A stretch of 64,000 nt of DNA from assembly GCF_025024155.1 (NCBI RefSeq), contig NW_026251808.1, forward strand, positions 1 to 64,000. Direction: 5' to 3'. The position numbers and the translations under genes are program-made. The notes below the pieces were generated by a model. That model ran no database searches. It saw only the letters and a program-made list of their open reading frames with translations, and was not told the DNA's origin. This document shows, in pieces, positions 21,271 to 34,119 of the stretch; position 1 is the stretch's first letter, and each line of letters begins with the position of its first letter. Origin of the DNA: Gamsiella multidivaricata. Taxonomy: Eukaryota; Mortierellomycota; Mortierellomycetes; Mortierellales; Mortierellaceae.

Positions 21271-21635
21271 GTAGATGAGAGATTGATGGGACGGAGAGAG
21301 TGATGAGGAAAGGAAGGAAGTGATGGAGGACCTTGTCCCTTATTCACGCCACTTTTTTTTTTTTTTTTTTTGTATTACGTTCAATCCCCGCGCCTTGACA
21401 GTAGGAATGTTTGAGGAAAGTACCAGCACCTGGCCATCGAGACATGCTCAACGTCCACCGGTGTTATTTCTCGGAAACAGCGCGAGCAGCGGTACGAATG
21501 GAATGCGGTTCATATCTTCAAGGTCTCTACGTTGTAGCTCCTTCCAGGCGCAGGGTACAATGTTCAAGTTTGAGTTGATGGAGGATCTACGTTTTTTATT
21601 GCCGTCTACATTCATTGAGCTATGTCTAGAATTGA
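21271..21635. other. Short intergenic region with T run
   Basis: Promoter side of the Msc7-like gene and 3' flank of the glucanase; contains a T run at about 21353-21371. No gene seen. Confidence 0.4.
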
Positions 21636-23391
21636 CTAAGCGTCAGTTGAGGACGGACTGGCTGAGGACGGACTGGTTGAGGACGGACTGGTTGAGGACG
21701 TTCTGGTTGGAGGCGCACCTGTTACAGACGTGCTAGTCGAAGAGAAACTCAATGTAGACGAACTAGTTGGGGTCGGGTTGACTGGTTGTTTCGAAAATCC
21801 GTAGCCATTAGTCGCACAGAAGCTAGAGCCGCGATTGTTGGCGTCCTTTGGAATCCAGCCGTTGTCGACACCATCAAAGTATGACCACAAGGGATTTGAC
21901 TCGGTTTTGAAGTTCCAATAGAACCATCCGGCGCCTTGTTCAAAGGCCTCGACTTGCGCATTGAAAAAGTTGCTCAAGAATAGCTTGTAGAGCGCGTCGT
22001 ACGTGGCAGCGTTGTTTTCGCTAACGCATGTGCTTCCGAGCGACACTGCGGGCGTACCGTCGAAGGTGCCGTTCCAGCGGTGACCCATGCCGACGCCGTT
22101 CAAGTATGTGGCACAATCATTGACGGCAACAGAGAACTCTCCTACCATAGTTGGGCCAAATTGCTTGGTGCTCATCGACAAGTCTGAGCCCCAGGTCTGG
22201 CAAGCAAACTGTAGTTGAGCTGTGCGGCTCATGCTCATCAGATTTGTGTCAAACATGATGTACTGGTGCGTATCTAATAGGCCGACAATGATTAGGAAGG
22301 CAGGCAATCGATTAATTAAATGAGCATGAAATGCAGACTTTCGTTTAGCAGCTGTGAGCAGCGCCAGAAAATTCTCGTTTACCAAGCATCAAACGATCGG
22401 CGCCAGGTAAGAAGTCTGCCCAAGCAGCGAGGCCAAGGAAGCCATCGTGGATTACAGTCCAGAGACTCTTGCTAGTGCCGGTGGCAGTACGAATGGTACT
22501 GAGTGCTTGAGTATACCAGGCCATGACCTTCTCACCGCCAATGAGATAGGCAGCAGGTTCGTTCAGTGCGCCCATGATAGGACTGACATGTGCATAGTCA
22601 GGACTTGAAAAGAATGTGGCCATTTGCTGAACATACGAGAGGGTGCGCTGGGCATTGGCAGCACCGTCTGTGCCATTGATCCAGTTGATCTGACCAGACC
22701 TACCGGAATGGTTCCAGCCGTTCTGGGAGCCGGGCGCGGCATGGAGCTCAATCATGACGCGGATGCCGTACTTGCGAGCCCATTCGATGGCGCGCAAAAG
22801 ATATGTCCAGGAGATATTGGGGACATAGGGCTCGTCTGCTGTGAGGCCACCGAGGGCCCAGAAGCCGATGGGGATACGGACGTGGTTGAGACCGAGGTCG
22901 CGAATGCGGATGAATGTGTCTTCGGTGACCCAGCTGGCGTAGTGCTCTTCCAATAATGCCTTGGAACCATCGGGCCCTAAATGTTTGCAGAGCGTGTATT
23001 CGTCGATGACGCCGTTTACGACATAAGGGCTGAAGAGCGAGGGGGTGATGAAGGGCTCGAGGACAAGCCAGCCGCCGAGATTGACGCCGCGCATCTTGAT
23101 GTTACCCGAGGCATAGTCAAAGGGCTCATTGAGGGCTGGGGTGTAGGCGTTGCACTTTGCGGTGTCGTCCTTGGAGGGGATGACAGTTTGGTTGGGTGCG
23201 ATTGGGACGAAAGTATTGGGGCCCCCATCCTGGCTATGGTCTGCCCCGTTCTTGGATGAGCTTCTGTCCCAAGGTCTGATGACGACGAGGGGGACGACGA
23301 TGGCTGCAGCGATTATGAGGATGATTAGTACAATGATCTTCCATCTGTGGCAACGGATGCAGGAGCGTCCGTTATGGTCGTTGGCGCGCAT
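21636..23391 (-). CDS. Membrane-bound exo-beta-1,3-glucanase (GH5 family, ExgD-like), 548 aa
   Basis: Exons 22383-23391 and 21636-22273, GT-AG intron of 109 nt. It releases glucose from beta-1,3-glucan in the cell wall. The ATG at 23391 starts a short cytoplasmic tail, then a signal anchor (IIVLIILIIAAAIVVPLVVI, residues 19-38), giving a type II membrane protein. GH5 features: RGVNLGGWLVLEPFITPSLF, LNHVRIPIGFWAL, the acid/base Glu in MGALNEPAA and the nucleophile Glu in MVGEFSVAVNDC; GAGWFYWNFKTE follows. N-glycosylation sequons are frequent. The C-terminus is a Ser/Thr/Pro tail coded by 15-nt tandem repeats (about 21656-21710), a probable O-mannosylated stalk. Architecture matches ExgD-type enzymes more than secreted Exg1. 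Divergent from the nucleotide-sugar transporter. Confidence 0.93.
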
Positions 23392-24473
23392 GCTGCAAAG
23401 GGGGGGAGGAGTGTGATTGATTAAAGGAGCCGCGAGGAGGGGATATGAAGGAGCAGAGTAAAATCGTGCTGTATGAGGCGAAGGAGGTGGAGGGAGGTCG
23501 AAGGAATGAGGGCGAACGAGTGCCGAAAGAGTCGATGAGGTGCGGTATCGGGATGGGAATGTTCCCTGGCGTCGCTTCTTTTTCCCCAGGTGTGTCTCGA
23601 AAGACGATGGCCAAAACAAACAATGGTCTGAGTCTTGGTTTTGGTTTTAATCGTGGTCTTAGCGTGGTGTGGCACCGGCATGGCGCCCCCCGCTCCCTTG
23701 GCCTCCCTCGGGAGCAGGGGCAAAGAAGGTTCGAGGCAGAGACAATTGGCGTGGAGGGCCTCTGTAAATATAACTCTGTTACACAGACAGTGCGTCCGTC
23801 AGATATGGGTGAGTCGTCTATGAATAGAACGAATTGGATGGGTAGATCCTGCTGACATTGCCATGCCACGTGCGTAATAGCTTTTTGGGTATAAAGACTG
23901 CTCTGCTGCAAAGGAGGCCAGGCCCTTCCCCTCCGCGGACACCGGACACGGACAGCGATCTGGCTTCTCGGCCGACGGCTGCCGTTACACTGTTTTCCAA
24001 CCTGCCGTGCGTTGAGCCGGCGATGTAGACAGAGAGGGCGCGATCAAGGAAGGGCGCCCCTGAGAAGGACGTTTGTCTCGCTCTTGGGGACGAGCGCCAG
24101 GGAAGGGGAGGAGGGGGGAAGTGGGCCAGGCTAGGCCGTGGCAGTGTTGTTGCGGCGTCTGTTTTTCTGGCAGCGGAGCAAGGGCGACGGGGGACTGCTG
24201 TCTGGGTGGACCATTGGGGCGGGGCGTCTGCCTAACCTTACTGAGACAGGGTCTGGGCTCCGCTTCAGGAAAGAAAGATCCCCCTGCCCCTCGTCTCTCT
24301 CATCTCATCTCATCTCATCTCATCTCATCATCTCCTGTCTCTCCTCTCCGCCCCTCCATCCCCTTCTCTCCTCCCTCTTCCTCCTCCTCCTCCTCCATCC
24401 CTCCCTCCCCTCCGCTGCCATCTTCCCACAGATACAGACAGCCAAGGCAGTAGAAGAAAGAAAAAACCCCCCA
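23392..24473. promoter_or_regulatory. Shared divergent promoter region, glucanase and nucleotide-sugar transporter
   Basis: 1.08 kb between two head-to-head genes. The transporter side carries a CT-rich leader with a CTCAT pentamer repeat (24298-24330) and CTCC runs up to 24420, typical of fungal core promoter/5' UTR sequence. Individual factor sites cannot be assigned. Confidence 0.45.
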
Positions 24474-25812
24474 ATGTCCGCAATAATGCCCTCCGTGGGA
24501 GGGATCCCCCTGAAGTACATCTCCCTTGTCGTGCTTGCCGTCCAGAACTCGCTCCTCATCATCGTCATGGCCCTTGCCCAGGGTGTCGGCCGCAAGCCCT
24601 TCTACTCATCCACTGCCGTCTTCCTTAACGAGATCGTCAAGTTGATCGTCTGCACAGGAATCACCATCCACGAGACCATCAAGGACACCGGTCGTTTCTA
24701 CCCCCAAGACTTTATCAACGAGGTCTTTGGTGGCGACGCATGGAAACTCGCCATCCCTGCCATGCTCTACGCTATCCAGAACAACCTCCAATACGTTGCT
24801 TCGCATGCGCTCGATCCCTCGACCTTCCAGGTCACCTACCAGCTCAAGATCCTCACTACCGCCCTCTTCTCCGTTATCCTCCTCCACCGGTCTCTGCCCG
24901 GTCTCAAGTGGTTGGCCCTGGTCATGCTCACCGCCGGCATTGCCCTCGTCAGTCTCGAAGAATCCAACAACAGAGCTTCTCAAAGAAAGGGCGTTCACTC
25001 CCCAGACTCAGCCTCGTCTGCTTTAGGAGCTTTACTAGAAGAACAAAAGAACGATGCGTTGTACCAGGCCGCTGCTGCTGCTCCAAGGAACGAGCGTCCC
25101 GAGTTCGTGGTCGGTTTGCTTTCAGTCATGATTGCCTGTGTTCTCTCCGGTTTGGCTGGCGTTTACTTTGAAAAGATCCTCAAGAACACTCAAGGATCGA
25201 TCTGGCTCAGGAACATTCAACTCTCGTTCTTCTCTTTGCCCTTCTCGCTCCTGGCGATCTACCTCAAGGATGGTGAGGGTGTGACAGAGCAGGGATTCTT
25301 TGCAGGGTACGACATGCTAGTCATCGCTGCGATCACCTGTCAGGCAGCGGGAGGTTTTATTGTCGCAGTCGTTGTCAAATATGCGGATAACATTCTGAAG
25401 GGGTTTGCGACGAGTATCTCGATCATCATCAGCGCCATTGCGAGTGTGGCCCTCTTTGGGTCCCATATTGGCATTGTCTTTGTCATTGGTACCTCCCTGG
25501 TCTTGGGTGCCACATATCTCTACTCCCTCCCTGACAAGCCCGTCGTAAAGTAAGTTGCATGCCCTGAAAGAGACATACCACGAATATCCGAATATCAAGT
25601 ACGACCTCCGACAAGGGACATGGGTAGGCATTGGTCTGACCAGCCCCTTTCTTCCAACTTTTAGATATGTCGATCTGGGCAGTCAATTGGACTCATTCCA
25701 TGCAGAGGAGGGTCGGCTAGGATCGCCACGGCGGGGAAGCAACGACACCGTGTCAACGCCAACGAGCAATTCGCCCTCAGTGCGCCTTGATAGGATTCGT
25801 GGTCAACCATGA
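24474..25812 (+). CDS. Golgi nucleotide-sugar transporter (SLC35A / Gms1-like), 407 aa
   Basis: Exons 24474-25549 and 25665-25812 (GT-AG, AA|A splice). Antiporter moving a UDP-sugar, probably UDP-galactose or UDP-GlcNAc, into the Golgi in exchange for UMP. About ten membrane segments. Conserved: YISLVVLAVQNSLLIIVMAL, FLNEIVKLIVC, PAMLYAIQNNLQYVA, FQVTYQLKILTTALFSV (the SLC35A YQLKILTTA signature), WLALVMLTAGIALV, GVYFEKILKN and YADNILKGFATSISII. Reading through the donor would end the protein after PVVK at 25553; the spliced form adds a 48-residue cytosolic tail. Either may be made. A poly(A) signal-like AATAAA lies at 25894-25899. The neighbouring glucanase is also a cell-surface carbohydrate gene. 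Confidence 0.93.
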
Positions 25813-26147
25813 AACACTACAGTTGGCTCTTTCACACTCCCTCCACTCCTTCCTTCCCTCCCTCATTCTCTCCTTCTCTACACTTGAATTCATAATAAAG
25901 GAACTACAGGATCTCTTTGCATTGTAACCCTGGAATTGTCCTATCGTGTGTTTACAAACATGGGGATGCACTGCTGCAGGGTTTCTTGACCGTAGGGGAG
26001 ATGGACTGTAAATGGATTTCCTGAACAGCGCTCATAGATCGTACTCCGCCTCTTTAAAAAAAGACGTGGAGAAGGTCTTGTTGCTCTCATCCTCATTCAT
26101 CTTTTTTTTTTCAAGTCTTCAGCGCGATCCGACATACCCTCGCTCAG
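25813..26147. other. Intergenic region before the ACBD6-like gene
   Basis: Contains the transporter 3' UTR with AATAAA (25894) and the 5' flank of the ACBD6-like gene, including a T run near 26102-26111. An upstream coding exon for the next gene is possible but not supported. Confidence 0.4.
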
Positions 26148-27431
26148 ATGCTACAGGATCGATTCAAGAGTGCATCCGCCTTTATGGCGAAGACCAAGAA
26201 TCTCAACCTGCCCACCTCAACAAAACTTTCTGTGAGTACTTTCAGCAGTGCTCTTGTGGCCTTCTGAATATGCTCGCCCGCGTATTTTTCGAAACATCGT
26301 TGGACAACACGTCCATGAATGCGCGCCTGCCTGTGGATATTCTAACTCAAACTGTTCATCCCCTCCCCCCCTTCTCCTCCCTCTCTCCCTTTACTCGCGT
26401 TGCAAAATAAAAAGCTGTACGCAGATTACAAATTGGCGACAGAGGGACTTTGCACACAGGGACGACCGTCGTTGATCGAATTTGAGAAGGCGGCCAAGTG
26501 GAAGACCTGGAAAGAGACAGGAGAACGCTACACACAGGAGCTCAACACCCCGAACACAAATATAGATGAGGACTCTGCGCAGCTCACACTCGAGATAAAG
26601 GCGATGATTTCGTATGTGCAGAGAGTCGAGGAAGGGCAATGGGGATGGACATTTGATCCGACGACAACGGATTCGGTAGAGTCAGGGGATAGGGATCTGG
26701 ATGAATTAGAGGCGTATTTGGGCATGGATACGGACGAGGTCTCGGCGGAGGAGCTGTTGGCACGGCCGTATGTGCCGATTCAGGGGCAGATCGAGGGAGC
26801 AACCATGACGGCCTCGGGTATTAGTACCCTCGCCGCGCCTGTGGAGTAAGTTCTTGCTGCTTCAGATAGAATGCAAGCTGTTCTTGGTTCCTCTGTGTGC
26901 TTCTTTCCGTGTCGATGTGATGTGATTGCAAGCTGCCACGTCTTCTGATTTGTTATTTGTTTGTGTTCATGTAGGACTGATCAAGGAGAAGACGTGCTTG
27001 AATCGGCCAAGACTGGATCTGTGCAGGCAATGTTGGCAGCGTTGAAAAGCAATCCGAACATTGTATCTCACAAGGATGATATGGTACAGTATCATCCACT
27101 CACTTTTATATGTCAAGGGTTGAGTACATTTTGATATACCACAATAGTTCTTGCTCACATCCTATCCACGTCAATGAAAAACAAAAACACAACACAGGGC
27201 TGCACGATGCTTCATTGGACATGCGACCGTGGATCGCTGGATAAGGTCAGGGTGCTCGTGGAGCAGTACCATGCTGATGTGAATGCGCAGGACGCGGAAG
27301 GATCAACGCCCCTGCACTATGCTTGTCTCTCGGGATGGCCAGAAATCATTGCGTATCTGAAGGATCTTCCAAATGTAGATCAAGCAATCAAGGATAACAG
27401 TGGTATGACCGCAGAGGAATGCCTTGAATAG
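26148..27431 (+). CDS. Acyl-CoA-binding protein with ankyrin repeats (ACBD6-like), 285 aa
   Basis: Exons 26148-26231, 26415-26845, 26975-27083, 27198-27431, all GT-AG and in phase. Binds long-chain acyl-CoA in the cytosol. ACB domain: LQDRFKSASAF, then LPTSTKLS|LYADYKLATEGLC with the splice inside the KLxLYAxYK motif, then RPSLIEFEKAAKWKTW with the conserved Lys/Trp residues. An acidic linker follows (about residues 90-170), then two ankyrin repeats: GCTMLHWTCDRGSLDKVRVL and GSTPLHYACLSGWPEIIAYL. Domain order and length match animal ACBD6. The ATG chosen is the first Met of the ACB frame; the frame is open upstream, so a short extra N-terminal exon cannot be excluded. AATAAA at 27439. Confidence 0.9.
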
Positions 27432-28867
27432 CACCGACAATAAAAGCAGAATGAAAATAGAAACAGACTTGCAGTGTAAAAGAAAATAGACAGAGTGTGC
27501 TTTACTGACTCGAGAGACGGTCTTGATCGAGGCATATCTTATGAACAAGCGCTGTAAGGATTTCATTGCCGACGGTCTTGTTCTTGATAGATAGTCGCTC
27601 CAATTCGTATCCCATCTCCCAGGACTTCCTTCCGAGCTGCCGTTTCCTCTAGACAAGATGAGGTTGACAGTATCTGAAGCAGACCTCGGCTCATGGGACT
27701 AGGGTCAAGTGGTCCGGCCTTTGAGCCGATATCACCCAAAGACGCTTCACGTCAGTGGATTCGGCCAGAGCGACTCGCCTAGACCCACTGCCATCCCTGA
27801 TCAGCCCGTGTGTCCTGATCCTGGTACTAGCTGAGGGTCGCATGTTTTTGAAGCGATCTAAAGCCTTTTTCTCGTAAATTAACACGACCGAGAGCTTGCT
27901 GTCAAGGCACTGCTAGCCAGCAATGACTCGTGTCGGAAGATATTCTCTGTCGAGCGCTATAAATGTTGGGCTTTTCTGCCTCAAGAATTCATCTAATCCT
28001 TTGATGCGAAGGGCCCGCATCTTGCCCTCCAGTTCTCCTAAGCCTTGAGTCTTGTCAAGACTGTCATTCCCAATACTCCGAATGTCCTCATGAACACGGC
28101 CGTTGCTGTCCCTGGAGACAGCACGGCATGAAACCCATCCGAGGCCTTCCATTGCTTGATATTCCTATCCTGCATAATCATGAGTGGCAAAATCTCTGGA
28201 GGGTATGATTGCACCCCTTTCGAAAACACTACGCCGATATACTGAGCAACTTCCATACATTTCGTACGGCTCTCATATCTAGATCTGGTCTTGTCCTTGG
28301 CATAGGCCCCACGACCGGTACTCAGAATGACGCGTCCTTGGCCTTGGGTTCGACTTGCCGATTGCGTGCCTCGACAATGGTCATGATAAGATCCGTCTCT
28401 TATTTTATTTTTATTTTTTTGTCTAAGTATCGATGAATGAATACTGACTTTTGTGTGCTCGACAGACTGTTGCATCTTCTTATCGATCCATTCGATTCCA
28501 GTCTGCTGGAACTTGGGATAATTTATTCAATCTTATCGTCCCAGACGTGCATAGGCTTGACGGAAGGGGTTTCATGATACACAGCAGAAATTGAGAGAGA
28601 GGGAGAGCTAAAGATAGGATGGAGTGTTATCGTCTAATAGTATAAAGGCAATTCGCATTGCATGTCTGCAACTGATGAGCCAGACGATGTTTATTTGCTT
28701 CGTTGCTGCTAGAAAACACTGTTATTACAAGTTGAACGCAATTGCATTAAGGAATCGGTTACTGCGGGCTGCGGCTATTCCGAATAAATATGTACTGGGA
28801 GCGTGGACGCGAAAGACAGGGTGTTTAAAGTGTAAGGAGGGAAGGAGGGAAAGCGCAAGATATTGAC
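27432..28867. other. Convergent intergenic region with weak coding-like minus-strand sequence
   Basis: Between the ACBD6-like and Kelch-BTB gene ends. On the minus strand two overlapping frames (28475-28038 and 28152-27913) have a fairly protein-like composition (for example EDIRSIGNDSLDKTQGLG), and the second continues past scattered stops to about 27690. I recognise no family; it may be a decayed repeat gene. Confidence 0.3.
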
Positions 28868-31233
28868 CTAGTCATCCTTCCTCAGCGTCGGTTCGAAGTT
28901 GGCGCCGTCATAGCCGGATCCGTAGCCGTCGCTCGACCGCCGTGAGCCAGGTGTGACTTCGAGACTGGCATCATCGGGAATGCCCTCAATAAAATCTTCC
29001 AAGGCCGCTCTTTGCTCACCCGAAGATCCATCCCCGCCCTGGCTCCACATGAGGAACCAGTCTTCTGTCTTCATTACTGCACCGCAGTTACGGAAGATAT
29101 ACTCTTGCGACAACTTCTTCAGTCCGTGTTCCTGTGAAACGCATGCCGCCTGGAAGATCCGTACACAGGTGTCGACCTGAAGGTGATGTCGGTGCAGAAT
29201 GGAGGCACACAGTTTCTTGAGTCGATCCAGTAGATACATGTTGGCCATTACCATCACATCGCACAGGATGGAGCAGTCCAGATCCACGTCCACAGTGTCT
29301 GTGTAAAGGAAGGAGAGAAATGCGAACACGACCGAGTAGGGTTCGGGCAGGACCATTGTCCCTCGGGTCGACTCGATCATCCCGGATGCGTGCATGTTCT
29401 TGAAGTGTGGCCAGCGCGTCGAAAGCACCATCCGATGAACGTGAATCTTGCGCATAGAATCTTGAGGGACGATGGTAAAGTCCGCAAACTCTTCGTTGTT
29501 CAACATCAGACTCATGTGCCATTGCAGCGTCGGAGGCGGGACCTGAAAGACGCCCAGATACTCGACATTGATAGAGAGGACGTCTCGAAAGTGGTCGTAG
29601 GGCTGTGGACGATCTTTTTCCGTGTTGCCCAAGAAGATAAGACTTGGCGAGGAGCCGGGTTCGTCGATGTCCATGCTGCTGCTGCTCTGCAAATGTGGAT
29701 CGTCCACAGACATTGATGACTCTAGTTGGCGATGGCGCTGCTGCGTCTTCTTCGTGACGATGGTGAAATAATTCCAGGCCCCATCCTCGAGACACCGGTC
29801 CACATCTAATTTGCGCCACTCCAGTTGGTCGAGGTCCATGATCCAGAGCCCATAGAGACTGGTCCCTGTCGTCTCATTTGGATACTTGCCAAACACAACG
29901 AGTTGATTGCCAATGGCCTCCGAAAAGTGCTGAGATTTCAGTAGGACGACTTTCCCAGTAATTCCGGTGTGGGGGAGCACTCTGAGGGTCGTCAAGTCGA
30001 TAGAGTGGAGATCTGATACGGTGTTTCCTGCCTCATCCTTCCCCGCGTAGATCCACAACTTACTTCCCACTAAGCTGGCGGAATGGTTGTAGCGTGCAGG
30101 TACGGTGTAGGCCTCTGACCACGTCCATGTATCCAGGTTCAGAATTCTCATCTCCTCCAAAACATATGTGCCTAGCGTGGTAAAGCGATGATAAGTTGAA
30201 GGCAATTACCGACTCAAGACTGTGCTAGAGAGGGCAAAAGGCAAAACCACAGCATTAGAACTGTTGCAGTTCGAAGCATATGTGGGTACCTACATTTTGA
30301 GTTCTTGGCGAATCCACCGTAGACATACATCTTGTTCTTGTAGACAGTTGCAGAGTGCAGATACCGTGCTGGCACCTCGCCTCTGATCTCAGGTCTGGAC
30401 CAGGTCTTTGTCTGTAAAGAAAAGACGATAACATCGTCGCGGTATTCGTAGTATTCGTTCGATCCGCCTGAGCAAAGAAATTAAGAGAGCAGAGCGACAA
30501 ATGGTAAGCAAGCTGCTGCTGAGCTGCTGTTGCATCTTTGGCCCCTCCATTTGTTGAGCACAGAGCACCGCTTACGACAAACAGGTAGGCAAGCAAAAGC
30601 ACTTACCGAAGATAATGATGTTCTGATTCCAGAGTACAGCAGTGTGTCCGTATCGTTTTGTTGGTGGAACACCCTCCTTTGCCTAAAGGCGATTAGAGCG
30701 GGTCAGAAATGACAAGGACCAGGTTAGCCGATCGATTGGGTGGTCAAGGCACGCCGCAGAATGAAAATGGTCCGAAAGCAGCACATTTTCAGGAGGAAAA
30801 AAAGGCATCTCCCTTTCTAGCGCACAGTTCCTTCCAAACTATGCTATCAACGCCTTGAATATGTTTTGCTGACAGTTATTGCTTGATGAAGTGCTGGTGC
30901 TGGTGCTGGTGTTGATATGCTGTGTTGAGAAGATGTTGGATGTGTTCCTGTTCTTGTGCCTGAACTTTTTTTATTATGTGACTAAAGACTGAGCGGGACA
31001 CCTCTCCAAAAACCTCGGTTGTACAAAAAGAAGAAAAACAGCATGAAGAAAAGGAGATTTACCTTTACACACTCCCAGTTGAGGGTGGCGAGGTCGAGGA
31101 CATGCAGGTCGTTGGTGACATGTCCACCGCCGCCAAAGAGATACAGCTTCTGGTCGACCCTTGTGAAGGACGGCCGCCAGAGTCCGACGAGATTCTGTCC
31201 CGTGGTACCGCACGGCTTTGCAAACTTTATCAT
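28868..31233 (-). CDS. Kelch-repeat BTB-domain protein, 574 aa
   Basis: Exons 31063-31233, 30607-30682, 30294-30467, 28868-30171; GT-AG introns of 380, 139 and 122 nt. The N-terminal half is a Kelch propeller: KLYLFGGGGHVTNDLHVLDL, KRYGHTAVLWNQNIIIFGG, ARYLHSATVYKNKMYVYGG, YNHSASLVGSKLWIYAG and GNQLVVFGK. A Ser-rich insertion follows, then a BTB domain (about residues 375-480) beginning FADFTIVPQDSMRKIHVHRMVLSTRW and including AFLSFLYTDTVDVDL, with a short BACK-like region. Such proteins are usually substrate adaptors of Cullin-3 ubiquitin ligases; LZTR1 and fungal Ral2-type proteins have a similar order. The Cul3 role is inference. The ATG at 31233 is the first Met; an upstream exon is possible. 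Confidence 0.88.
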
Positions 31234-32610
31234 TTGTTTGCACTCCTCGTGTATGTTGTTGTGTAGGATGTGCGTGCGCGTGCTTCCTGTGCTGCTTTGT
31301 TGTTTGCCGGAGAAAAGGGACAGAAGAAAAGGGGGGGAAAGGGATGATGCCGATGCTGCTGAGGCTGCTTATGCGTTTGCTGGTATCACTGGTATGAAGT
31401 GGATGCGTGGTATTGATAAGTGGGCGGTATAGATTGGTATGGCTGGTATAAAGGGTTGGTTGGGTCCTGTTGGCCCTGTTGGTCCTGGGATGGGGCTGCT
31501 GTTGCCGTCAGTCTCCCTCTAGGGACAGCCCTGAAGATATATGTGTCGATAGAAAGAGCGGGAGAAGAAGTATTAGGAAAGGAAGAAAAGGAAGGGTATA
31601 TGCTGTAGTTGCAAGTAAAAGAAAAAGAAAGAAAGTGTATATGAAAGTATATTGACAACGACAAGAGAGGGGGGCTGTGTACGAAAGGGAAGGGGAAGGA
31701 GGTGGGGAGAGCAAGATGGGAGATAGAAGAGAGGAAGAGTGCCGATGGGAGTGAAGAATAATGAATGAGGATGAGGATGAGGATGAGGATGATGAATGGG
31801 GAATGGGGATGGGAGAGCGAGAAGGAGAAAAGAGAGAGAGAAAGAGTGAGAGTGAGTGAGCAATGAAAAAGGGAAAAGGCGGTTAAGGGACACGCACAAA
31901 CGACCATTTCGGACGGATGCTTTCTTTGTACGGTTACCGTACACTCCCTCTGGCCGGTAACGGGCACTGTGCCATACTGGAGTATATAGGACCAGGGACA
32001 TAACCAGGAGCATATCCAGGAAACATATCGGGAAACTCCTCTACTCTACTTCGACTTGCCTTGCAGCACTTCCCGGGATATGTAACAGCACCCATGCACT
32101 CCTCATTCCATCATCGTCATCCATCATGTAGCACACAGAGGGACCGTGAACAAACAACACGCACAATTGCAAGTTGCTGCTGCTGCAAAGCGCAGTAAGC
32201 GATATAATAATATAGTCTTTCAAGCATTCCAGACAACACCGACATAGAAAAGATCCTCCGCCATTTTCTGCATCAGTAGCTGTTTTATGCGCCTTTTAAC
32301 TGCCTATACATGAGTCCATGTATGCTATAAATGCCTATTGAGAACACACTTCCACTGCGAACGCGTCGTCTTTTTTTTTTTTTTTTTTTTTTGCTGTCAA
32401 AAGAAGCAGTCCGATTGAAAAGAAAAGCCAAGTTGCTTCGCCCGCTCAGATCTTCGACTCAAGCTCAGCTCCAACTCAACTCAGCGGCGGCTGTATTGGG
32501 TCCCGACATCCGTCAAGGGAACATACTATGTTTGCAATTCAATCGAAAGTAATAGGCCTGATTAGCGCATAACATCTGAACATCCCAAACTGATTAATCC
32601 CTGGACCAGG
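31234..32610. other. Intergenic stretch, purine-rich and simple repeats
   Basis: Upstream of the Kelch-BTB gene. AG-rich with a GAGGAT repeat at 31766-31792 and a T run at 32372-32392. No gene recognised. Confidence 0.4.
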
Positions 32611-33560
32611 TTATGACAGATATCGTACCCAGACATCCACGGTCTTTTTCTCGGTAACGCGGCCGTCTTTGTCCTTGTCGATCACGTAGATCGCCTGTCC
32701 ATCACGGCCTCCCACGGGAATGAACATCCTGCCGGGTGCCTTCAGCTGCCCGACCAGTTCCTCATACAATGAATCTGCTGCAGCACCCACATGGCTAGTT
32801 TAGACCACCAGCAATAAAAAAATACCCGCTTGTTAGAACCGTGTTAATCAACGTAGCCAATGTAGTACAATTATGTGCGTACTTTCATCCTTACATGCAG
32901 TCGTATGGTGCCTCTTGAGGGAACCCAACGCGTCCATCTGCTGTATGATAGACAACACGTCCTTGATCTAGATATTCTTTGTGGTTTTTTGCCGTGTTTT
33001 GCTTGGCGAGGTCGACTAGTTCTGGAATATGCTCTACTCCGACCGCCTTTCCTTCTGGACCCACCATCTCAGCCATGCACACTGTCAAATATCCACTGCC
33101 ACTTCCAACATCCAGCACTATCATGCCATTTTGAGGAACAAAAAAAAAAAAAGTTTACGACATGTCCACGAGAAAAACGAGAGGAAACGAGAACGAGAGA
33201 GGACAGGTACAAAGTACCTTTCGCCCCAGGGAACAAAAACGGCGCCAACCCCTCTAGAGCAGTGGCATGCATATGAGGTGCAGAAATGGTGGAGTTGTAT
33301 CCGAGGGTTTGAGGTCGATCCTACAAAGATAGCGTCCAAGACAAATCATCAGCCAAAAGGGACACAAGTAGTGACCTGGCAGAAGCTCTCGGCCAGCATC
33401 AACTAAAACGAAGACATGCCTCGTATGGCTTGAACTTTGAAAAGTTGGCTCGGTCGACAGCGAGCATCGCTCGCTTGACGGAGTCCGTTTGGATGATCTT
33501 TGCGTCAAAGAGACGACCGACCAAGTCTGCATTCGAGACACCAGAGCATCGCCAGGCCAT
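32611..33560 (-). CDS. Protein-L-isoaspartate O-methyltransferase, 216 aa
   Basis: Exons 33420-33560, 33218-33320, 32895-33117, 32611-32794. Repairs proteins by SAM-dependent methylation of abnormal L-isoaspartyl residues. The ATG at 33560 ([14 protein letters not shown]) gives the family start. Seen: [32 protein letters not shown] (substrate loop), the SAM motif [13 protein letters not shown], motif post-[14 protein letters not shown] and DCIHVGAAA, ending VWVRYLS. Length matches human PCMT1 (about 227 aa). Intron 1 needs a GC donor (GAG|GCATGT at 33419) to keep the YEDRPQ reading. Intron 2 ends ATGATAG directly before VLDVG. Head-to-head with the UBX gene. Confidence 0.93.
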
Positions 33561-34119
33561 TGTTGTAAAAGTGTGAATTGATTCGGATGCAGTGAAAAGA
33601 GTGAAAAAGACGATGGGTTCTGGAGGAAGTGCTGTTGCCGCTCCCCCCCACACAGACGCATTTGTCACATGTACACTGCACAGAGACAGCCCATTCGCGG
33701 TGTACCATCAACAAAGAGGGGAGCCAGGGTGGACCAGATACGTACAGCGCAGGACCTGGCATCGTCCTGTCTCTGCCATGTGCAATCGCATGCCCCACCA
33801 TATCCGATGGCTCCTCTGGCCCCATCCCCATGCTTGGACTAGCACCGGTCCTTGGTCACCCGACCCAGGGAGATACTGTGTTTCCTGGGGATCTGCCGTG
33901 TCGCATGCAGTACGGACCCACTCAGGAAATCCATTGCAATTGGTTGAGTTCAACACACTACACCCCGTACGTCATGTTCTATTTCTTTGCCGCTTACCCC
34001 ATCCCCAGCAGCAGTGCATCTTCCTTGACCCCTCCGTCGTCCTCGCTCACATCCCGCTGCATCACCACAGCACAATACATCACCCACCCCTACATTCTCT
34101 GAAAAACAGCAGCTACCCC
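33561..34119. promoter_or_regulatory. Shared divergent promoter, PIMT and UBX genes
   Basis: 559 bp between two start codons on opposite strands. No specific factor site recognised. Confidence 0.45.
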
